A DNA stretch of 64,000 bases, from NCBI RefSeq assembly GCF_907177275.1, contig NZ_CAJSLV010000062.1, forward strand, positions 39,040-103,039. The letters run 5' to 3'. The notes under the pieces are model-generated. The model made no database searches. It was not told the DNA's origin and saw nothing but the letters and a program-made list of their open reading frames with translations. Shown piece by piece: positions 58,699 to 64,000 of this stretch (position 1 is its first letter; the number at the start of each line of letters is the position of its first letter). The stretch comes from Actinacidiphila cocklensis. Lineage in GTDB: Bacteria > Actinomycetota > Actinomycetes > Streptomycetales > Streptomycetaceae. A program made the position numbers and the translations under genes.

Positions 58699-59706
58699 AT
58701 GAAGGCGATCACTTACAAGACCAGCGGCGCTTCCGACGTCATGGCGCTGACCGACCGGCCGGTCCCCACACCGGGGGAGGGCGAGGTGCGGGTCGCGGTG
58801 AGGGTGTCGGGCGTGAACCCGACCGACTGGAAGGCCCGGCAGGGCGGCACCCCGCACGGCGAGCAGGTGCCGAACCAGGACGGCTCCGGCGTGATCGACG
58901 CGGTCGGCCCCGGCGTGCCCGAGGCCAGGATCGGCGAGCGGGTGTGGCTGTGGGAGGCCGCGTGGGGCCGCGCCGACGGCACCGCGCAGGAGTACGTGAC
59001 GCTGCCGGCGCGGCAGGCCGTGGCGCTGCCCGGGCACGCGTCGTTCGACCTGGGCGCGAGCCTGGGCATCCCGGCGCTGACCGCCCACCGCACGCTGACC
59101 GTCGCCGACGGCGGCCCGTCCCGCCTGGCGCCCGGCGCGCTGGCCGGCCGTACGGTGCTGGTCGCGGGCGGCGCCGGCGCGGTCGGCAACGCGGCGATCC
59201 AGCTGGCCCGCTGGGCGGGCGCCACCGTGATCACGACGGTCAGCGGCCCCGCTAAGGGCGAGCTGGCCAAGGCGGCCGGCGCGCAGCACGTCGTCGACTA
59301 CCGGGCGCAGGACGCGGCCGCCGAGATCCGCAGGATCGCCCCCGGCGGGGTGGACATCGTCGTCGAGGTCGCGCCCGCGGCGAACGCGGCGCTGGACGAG
59401 GCGGTGACCGCGCCGGACGCGGTCGTGGCCTTCTACGCCGACGACTCGGCGTCCTTCTCCGTCCCCGCCCGGCCGTCGATGTTCGCCAACCTGCGCTGGC
59501 AGGGCGTGCTGGTCTACACCGTCCCCGCCGCCGCCAAGGACGACGCCGTCGCAGCGGTCTCCGCGGCCGTGGCGGACGGCGCGATCCGGGTCGGCGAGTC
59601 CGCGGGCCTGCCGCTGCACCGCTTCCCGCTGCCGCGCACCGCCGAGGCCCACGACGCCGTCCAGCAGGCCGTGGTCGGCAAGGTCCTGATCGACGTCGCC
59701 GGCTGA
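58699..59706 (+). CDS. Zinc-independent NADPH:quinone reductase-like oxidoreductase
   Basis: A 335-residue medium-chain dehydrogenase/reductase of the quinone oxidoreductase branch. GroES-like N terminus (GEGEVRVAVRVSGVNPTDWK), nucleotide-binding GRTVLVAGGAGAVGNAAIQL (AxxGxxG form), and a C-terminal IRVGESAGLPLHRFPLPRTA. The zinc ligands of alcohol dehydrogenases are absent. ATG at 58699; the longer open frame upstream is antisense to the haemoglobin gene and is rejected. Substrate unknown. Confidence 0.9.
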   Translation: MKAITYKTSGASDVMALTDRPVPTPGEGEVRVAVRVSGVNPTDWKARQGGTPHGEQVPNQDGSGVIDAVGPGVPEARIGERVWLWEAAWGRADGTAQEYVTLPARQAVALPGHASFDLGASLGIPALTAHRTLTVADGGPSRLAPGALAGRTVLVAGGAGAVGNAAIQLARWAGATVITTVSGPAKGELAKAAGAQHVVDYRAQDAAAEIRRIAPGGVDIVVEVAPAANAALDEAVTAPDAVVAFYADDSASFSVPARPSMFANLRWQGVLVYTVPAAAKDDAVAAVSAAVADGAIRVGESAGLPLHRFPLPRTAEAHDAVQQAVVGKVLIDVAG

Positions 59707-59713
59707 CGCCGAC

Positions 59714-59738
59714 GGGCCGCCCCGGCAAGGGGCGGCCC
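59714..59738. terminator. Convergent terminator
   Basis: gggccgcccc and ggggcggccc, a perfect 10-bp stem with a 5-base loop, between the quinone reductase stop (59706) and the stop of the serine hydrolase (59750). It can serve both. Confidence 0.75.
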
Positions 59739-59749
59739 GCGGAAGGGGA

Positions 59750-60799
59750 TCAGGAGTAGAGGGCCTTCGCGGCGGCGGCCGCCGCGTCCTCGACCTTGTC
59801 GATGCCCGACTTCTCGGACTTGTTGCCCGAGGAGAGCACGCAGACCAGCAGCGTGTGGCCCTTGTAGTCGACCTCGCCGATGCTGTTGATGTCCCACAGC
59901 CCGGTGGCGCTGCGCTGCAGCCAGCCGTTCTTCAGCGCGAAGCCGCTGCCGTCCTCGTCGGCCGCTGACACGCCCCACTGCTGGCCCTTGGTGACCGTGT
60001 GCATCAGGCCCTTGATGTACGTCCGGGACGCCGCCGACAGCGGTGAGTCGTCGCCGAAGACCACCCGCAGCAGCGCCTGCTGGTCGGCCGTGGTGGTCTG
60101 GGTCAGACCCCACAGGTCCGCCGAGCCGCCCTGGGTGTGGTCCATGCCGAAGGTGTGGTTGGCCGCGTCGAGCCCGGTCCTGCGGTTGACGGCGTTCCAC
60201 AGCGCGGTCGCCGCGTTGTTGTCGCTCTGCTGGATCATCACCGTGGCCTGCGACTTCTCCGTCGAGGTCATGGTGGTGCCGGCCTTCTGGTGCCGCAGCA
60301 GCAGGGTGGCCAGGATGTCGACCTTGACGATGCTCGCCGTGTCGTAGGTGGCGGAGCCGTCCGCGTACGAGGCGCCGGTGCCGCTGTCGCCCAGGTCGGT
60401 CACCGCGACCGACAGCCGTCCCTTGCTGCTCGCCGACAGGGCCTTGATCGACGTGGCGAGCCGGGTCTTGGCGTCGCCCGCCGCCGTCGTCGGCGGCTTC
60501 GACGGGGTGGTGGGCGCGCTCGTGGTGGGCGGTGCGGTGGTGGCCGGGGTCGTGCTCGCGGGGGGAGTACTGCCGGCCGCGTCCTGGCCCTTGGCGTCAC
60601 TGGTCGCGGCGGAGTCGGTGCGGGCCTTGGCCGAGGGCGACCGGTTGATGATCACCAGGGTGATCAGCCCGATCGTGGCCAGTACGGCCGCCGACACGAC
60701 CGCCGGGCGCCTCCACCAGGACGGTTTTCGCCGTCGCCGGTGGGAACGGGAGCGCGTCGAGCCGCGCCCACCGCCCGGTGGTCCTGAAACATGCGTCAT
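59750..60799 (-). CDS. Membrane-anchored class A beta-lactamase-fold serine hydrolase
   Basis: A 349-residue protein: basic head (1-~30), signal anchor (~33-51, AVVSAAVLATIGLITLVIIN), a Thr/Pro/Ala-rich wall-spanning linker (~60-110), then a penicillin-recognising fold. SxxK is SIVK (Ser156-Lys159), SDN is Ser192-Asp193-Asn194, and a KNG at 290-292 replaces the usual KTG. The Glu166-loop of true beta-lactamases is not obvious, so a cell-wall role or an inactive homologue is as likely as drug hydrolysis. The start at ATG 60799 is a choice; a frame 30 bases longer exists and neither has a good ribosome binding site. Confidence 0.82.
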   Translation of the reverse strand: MTHVSGPPGGGRGSTRSRSHRRRRKPSWWRRPAVVSAAVLATIGLITLVIINRSPSAKARTDSAATSDAKGQDAAGSTPPASTTPATTAPPTTSAPTTPSKPPTTAAGDAKTRLATSIKALSASSKGRLSVAVTDLGDSGTGASYADGSATYDTASIVKVDILATLLLRHQKAGTTMTSTEKSQATVMIQQSDNNAATALWNAVNRRTGLDAANHTFGMDHTQGGSADLWGLTQTTTADQQALLRVVFGDDSPLSAASRTYIKGLMHTVTKGQQWGVSAADEDGSGFALKNGWLQRSATGLWDINSIGEVDYKGHTLLVCVLSSGNKSEKSGIDKVEDAAAAAAKALYS

Positions 60800-60949
60800 G
60801 CACCAGACCGTAAGAGCGGAATATTTCATTCTCCTAAGATTTTCGTACCGAATTGGCTGAGCGAGGTTTTTCCGCAGGCCAGGACGTCAGGTGGACATGA
60901 ACGCTTCTTGCGTGGTTTCTGTCAAATATTTCGCCTGATGCGCGATCTA

Positions 60950-60978
60950 TTGCGGACGCGTGACCTCGTCGTTACGAT
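60950..60978 (+). promoter_or_regulatory. Probable promoter of the secreted glycosidase gene
   Basis: TTGCGG (60950-60955), 17 bases, TACGAT (60973-60978): a good match to streptomycete housekeeping promoters, 85 bases before the ATG at 61063. The 150 bases further upstream are comparatively AT-rich and hold no gene. Confidence 0.5.
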
Positions 60979-61062
60979 CCCCGCACCAGACTTCCGGTCC
61001 GCTGCCGTAGACCGATCGGCCGTGTGACGGCGGGAGTTGACAGCCGATCGGAGGAGTTCCAG

Positions 61063-63036
61063 ATGGGTGTCACACGCCGGGCGCTACTGCAGGCCGCGAT
61101 TGCGGTGTCTGCAACGGGGGCGGTGGGAGTTGCGCAGACCGCGCTCTCCGGCAGCGCTTTTGCCGCGAGTTCTGCGGGTGATGTTGTGGGCAAGATCACG
61201 GTGGGGTATCAGGGCTGGTTTGCGTGTATTGGTGATGGTGCGCCCATCAACGCGTGGTGGCACTGGAGTCAGAACGCGGGCCAGGCTCCGTCGCCGTCGA
61301 ACACCGGGATCGTGGCGTGGCCGGACGTGCGGGACTACGCGACGACGTATCCGACCGGTTACGCGGCGCTTGGAGGCGGCCAGCCCGCGTCGCTGTTCTC
61401 GTCGTACGACCAGCAGACGGTGGACACCCACTTCCTGTGGATGCAGCAGAACAACATCGACACCGCGGCCCTGCAGCGGTTCAACCCCACCGGCGGTGAG
61501 GGGCCGACCCGCGACGCGATGACGGCGAAGGTCCGCAGCGCCGCGGAGTCGCACGGGCGGAAGTTCTACATCATGTACGACGTGTCCGACTGGACGAACA
61601 TGCAGTCGGACATCAAGGCCGACTGGACGAACAAGATGAAGGCCTACACCGCCTCACCGGCGTACGCGGTGCAGAACGGCAAGCCGGTGGTGTGCATCTG
61701 GGGCTTCGGCTTCAACGACAACCAGCGCCCCTTCTCCGCGGCCGCGTGCCTGGACGTCGTCAACTGGTTCAAGGCGCAGGGCTGCTACGTCATCGGCGGG
61801 GTCCCCACCTGGTGGCGCACCGGCGACCGGGACTCGCGCCCCGGCTTCTCCGACGTCTACCACGCCTTCCACATGCTCAGCCCGTGGCTGGTCGGCCGGA
61901 TCGGCAACGTCGGTGACGCCGACAACTTCTACAACGTCGCCACCGTCCCCGACGTCGCCGAATGCGCCGCCCACGGCATCGACTACCAGCCCTGCGTCCT
62001 GCCCGGCTCCGTCACCGGCCGCCAGCGCGCCCACGGCGACTTCATGTGGCGGCAGTTCTACCACATGTGCCGCGCCGGAGTGCAGGGCATCTACATCTCC
62101 ATGTTCGACGAGTACAACGAAGGCAACCAGATCGCCAAGACCGCCGAATCCCAGGCCTTCGTCCCCACCAACTCCGGCTTCCTCGCCCTCGACGAGGACG
62201 GCACCGCCTGCTCCTCCGACTACTACCTCCGCCTCACCGGCGACGGCGGCCGCATGCTCAAAGGCCAGATCGCGCTGACCGCCACCCGCCCCACCCAGCC
62301 GGTCGTCAGCGGCGGCGGCGACACCGTACCGCCCACCGCCCCCGGCTCCCTGCACTCCACCGGGCACAGCGACACCACCGTCGCCCTGGCCTGGACCGCG
62401 GCCACCGACAACGTCGGCGTCACCGGCTACCGGGTGCGCCTGATCAGCGGCGGCACCGGCACCCAGGCCGGCACCACCTCGGGCACCTCCTTCACCGTCA
62501 CCGGCCTGACCGCGCAGACCGCCTACACCTTCGACGTGCTCGCGCTCGACGCGGCCGGCGGTGTGTCGCAGCCCTCCAACCAGCTCACCGTCACCACCGA
62601 CGCGACCTCGTCCACCACGGACCTGGCCCTGCACAAGCCGACCTCGGAGAGCAGCCACACCCAGACCTACGGCTCGGGCAACGCCGTCGACGGCGACCAG
62701 AACTCCTACTGGGAGAGCGCCAACAACGCCTTCCCGCAGTGGCTCCAGGTCGACCTGGGCAGCGCGACCACCGTCAAGCGGGTCGTCGTCGACCTGCCGC
62801 CGGCCGCCGCGTGGGCCACCCGCAGCCAGACCATCGCCGTCCAGGGCAGCACCGACGGCGGCACCTTCAGCACCCTGCTGGCCGCCGCCGCCCGCACCTT
62901 CGACCCGGCGACCGGCAACACCGCGACGCTCACCCTGCCCAGCGCCGCCACCGCCCGCTACGTCCGGCTGGTCTTCACCGCCAACACCGGCTGGCCCGCG
63001 GGCCAGGCGTCCGGGCTGCACGTCTTCAACGCCTGA
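61063..63036 (+). CDS. Secreted multidomain glycosidase (GH71/GH99-like) with FN3 and F5/8-type domains
   Basis: A 657-residue exported protein. ATG behind GGAGGA. The signal peptide has a twin-Arg form (VTRRALLQAAIAVSATG) ending near GSAFAASS. Residues ~38-390 form a TIM-barrel-like catalytic region (KITVGYQGWFACIGDGAPIN; YIMYDVSDW; VCIWGFGFND; GGVPTWWRTGDRDS; ISMFDEYNEGNQ) that I associate with GH71/GH99-like enzymes; Glu in DEYNEGNQ is a likely active-site residue. A fibronectin III domain (~420-505, from DTVPPTAPGSLHS) and a discoidin/F5/8 C carbohydrate-binding domain (~522-657, from LALHKPTSES) follow. The probable substrate is an alpha-glucan or mannan, but this is not certain. Confidence 0.8.
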   Translation: MGVTRRALLQAAIAVSATGAVGVAQTALSGSAFAASSAGDVVGKITVGYQGWFACIGDGAPINAWWHWSQNAGQAPSPSNTGIVAWPDVRDYATTYPTGYAALGGGQPASLFSSYDQQTVDTHFLWMQQNNIDTAALQRFNPTGGEGPTRDAMTAKVRSAAESHGRKFYIMYDVSDWTNMQSDIKADWTNKMKAYTASPAYAVQNGKPVVCIWGFGFNDNQRPFSAAACLDVVNWFKAQGCYVIGGVPTWWRTGDRDSRPGFSDVYHAFHMLSPWLVGRIGNVGDADNFYNVATVPDVAECAAHGIDYQPCVLPGSVTGRQRAHGDFMWRQFYHMCRAGVQGIYISMFDEYNEGNQIAKTAESQAFVPTNSGFLALDEDGTACSSDYYLRLTGDGGRMLKGQIALTATRPTQPVVSGGGDTVPPTAPGSLHSTGHSDTTVALAWTAATDNVGVTGYRVRLISGGTGTQAGTTSGTSFTVTGLTAQTAYTFDVLALDAAGGVSQPSNQLTVTTDATSSTTDLALHKPTSESSHTQTYGSGNAVDGDQNSYWESANNAFPQWLQVDLGSATTVKRVVVDLPPAAAWATRSQTIAVQGSTDGGTFSTLLAAAARTFDPATGNTATLTLPSAATARYVRLVFTANTGWPAGQASGLHVFNA

Positions 63037-63051
63037 CCCGCACCCCGCACA

Positions 63052-63094
63052 GCGGCGGTACGGCCGAGACGCCATCCCCCGGCCGTACCGCCGC
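63052..63094. terminator. Convergent terminator between the glycosidase and VWA genes
   Basis: gcggcggtacggcc and ggccgtaccgccgc, a perfect 14-bp stem with a 15-base loop, 16 bases after the glycosidase stop and 15 before the stop of the opposite gene. Confidence 0.85.
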
Positions 63095-63108
63095 CCGCAC
63101 GCGCGCGC

Positions 63109-64000
63109 TCAGCGCAGGATGCCCGCCGCCCTCGCGGCCTTCAGCCAGGACGGGAACTCGGTGAGGATGCGGTCGTACAGCTCGGCGTCCGACAGCGTGG
63201 CGATGTCGTCCACGGCGAAGAAGCCCACGTTGTCGACCCGCCGGCCGCCCATCGTGTCGAAGCGTTCGAGGATGCCGTAGTTGGAGTGGCCCAGGCCCAC
63301 GAACTGCCAGAAGATCGGCTCCTCCACCGCCGCCCGCAGCTGCTGCTCGATCTCCGCGTTGCGGTGCACACCGCCGTCGGAGAAGAACAGCACGAAGGTC
63401 GGGTCCTGCGACGGCGCCGACCGGACGAAGTCCCGCACCTGCGCGATGACCTTCTGCTCCTCGTTCTGGATGCCGACCGCCCGCATGTCGACCTGGCCGG
63501 GCTGCAGCCCGCGCGGCGCCTTCTTGCGGCGGCCGAACAGCACCAGCTCGCCGATCCGCACATGCAGCGCGATCCAGCCGGGCAGTTCGCCCAGGGTCAG
63601 CTCCGGCAGCCGGGCCGGGTTGCTGGCGAAGGTCCACGCCTGCATCGTGCCGTCACTGCTCAACTGCGCGGCGACCGCCGCCATCCGCTCCACCACGCCG
63701 GCGACCACACCGCCCGCGTACAGCTTCGCCATCGACCCCGACGCGTCGAGCACCAGCACGATACGGGCGGTGGCGCCCTCCGCCCCGTGCTTGCGCAAGC
63801 TCACCGCGACCTGCTCCTTGCGCAGCGACAGCCGCTTGCGCATGTCGACCGGCAGGTTCTCCTCGCCCTTGACCATGCGGGGCGCGCCGGCCGGCGCGGG
63901 GGCGCCGTACGCGGTGCCGTAGTTCGTGCCGGGCGGGGGCGGCAGCGGTGCCGCGGGTCCGGTCGGCGCGGGCGGCGGCAGCGGTGCCGCGGGTCCGGTC
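63109..64000 (-). CDS. VWA-domain protein of the TerF-like tellurium-resistance type (5' end outside window)
   Basis: The visible 297 codons end at 63109 and stay open through the right edge, so the ATG at 63876 is internal rather than the start. Upstream of it, in frame, lies a Pro/Ala-rich linker containing two copies of TGPAAPLPPP. The main domain (~255 residues) is a von Willebrand A fold with an intact metal site, LVLDASGSM, and FFSDGGVHRN; the sequence as a whole (KRLSLRKEQVAVSLRK, FWQFVGLGHSNYGILERFD) is that of VWA-TerF-like proteins. In such proteins an N-terminal TerD domain is common; here it would lie beyond base 64000. Confidence 0.85.
   Translation of the reverse strand, partial: TGPAAPLPPPAPTGPAAPLPPPPGTNYGTAYGAPAPAGAPRMVKGEENLPVDMRKRLSLRKEQVAVSLRKHGAEGATARIVLVLDASGSMAKLYAGGVVAGVVERMAAVAAQLSSDGTMQAWTFASNPARLPELTLGELPGWIALHVRIGELVLFGRRKKAPRGLQPGQVDMRAVGIQNEEQKVIAQVRDFVRSAPSQDPTFVLFFSDGGVHRNAEIEQQLRAAVEEPIFWQFVGLGHSNYGILERFDTMGGRRVDNVGFFAVDDIATLSDAELYDRILTEFPSWLKAARAAGILR
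63938..64000 (-). repeat. 36-bp-period repeat in the Pro-rich linker of the VWA gene
   Basis: A 27-base block beginning ggcggcagcggtgccgcggg occurs at 63938-63964 and again, identical, at 63974-64000, a period of 36 bases. It encodes repeats of TGPAAPLPPP. More copies may lie beyond the window edge. Confidence 0.85.

Overview
The window reads as a single stretch of a very GC-rich actinomycete chromosome, most likely Streptomyces or a close relative in the Streptomycetaceae. The evidence is the strong G/C bias at third codon positions, GTG and TTG starts behind GAGG/AAGGAG ribosome binding sites, a single leucine TTA codon noticed by eye in all the genes, and gene content typical of a streptomycete core region: NAD synthase, GlnA2, GlnE, MalR, an alpha-glucosidase, MalEFG, pullulanase and GlnII. 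From memory, the same genes lie near one another in the S. coelicolor chromosome. I saw no rRNA, tRNA, insertion sequence, prophage or CRISPR array.

Layout. 1-935 is the 5' part of nadE (minus strand). 1205-7664 is a carbohydrate-uptake cluster on the minus strand: a LacI repressor, a binding lipoprotein, two permeases and a GH13 alpha-glucosidase. 7836-8564 is a decayed secreted carbohydrate-binding-module gene that runs into the 3' end of a PucR-type regulator (8478-9731). 10187-12868 holds two secreted proteins whose upstream regions share a TTAC-N6-GTAA inverted repeat. 12954-25066 is a complete mce lipid-import operon on the plus strand: ATPase, two permeases, MceA to MceF and four Mce-associated membrane proteins. 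25197-26558 is glnA2. 26757-36424 holds housekeeping and poorly known genes: a HAD phosphatase, a GPP34 protein, a lipoprotein, a CxxC protein, a TolB-like protein with an MFS transporter, a secreted phosphoesterase, and a two-component system preceded by a secreted repeat protein. 36729-39728 is glnE, followed by a convergent PAP2 membrane protein. 40802-47099 is a second maltodextrin cluster (malE-malF-malG-GH13-malR, minus strand), divergent from a very large secreted amylase-pullulanase (47479-52950). 53050-54999 is a membrane protein with a sigma-factor-like N terminus. 55136-56155 is glnII with a convincing GlnR box upstream. 56353-63036 holds small metabolic genes, a truncated haemoglobin, a quinone oxidoreductase, a beta-lactamase-fold protein and a secreted multidomain glycosidase. 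63109-64000 is a von Willebrand A protein, cut by the window edge.

How the genes work together. Two themes dominate. The first is starch and maltodextrin use: the secreted amylase-pullulanase cuts starch, the MalEFG importer takes up the oligomers, the intracellular GH13 enzyme hydrolyses them, and LacI proteins probably act on CTTGCAG/TTTCGCAAA-type sites seen upstream of malE, of the first cluster and of its LacI gene. The second is nitrogen: a GlnA-like ligase (glnA2), the glutamine synthetase adenylyltransferase (glnE) and a second glutamine synthetase (glnII). Between them sits the mce locus with a candidate local regulator and two exported proteins, which is the most system-like accessory block in the window.
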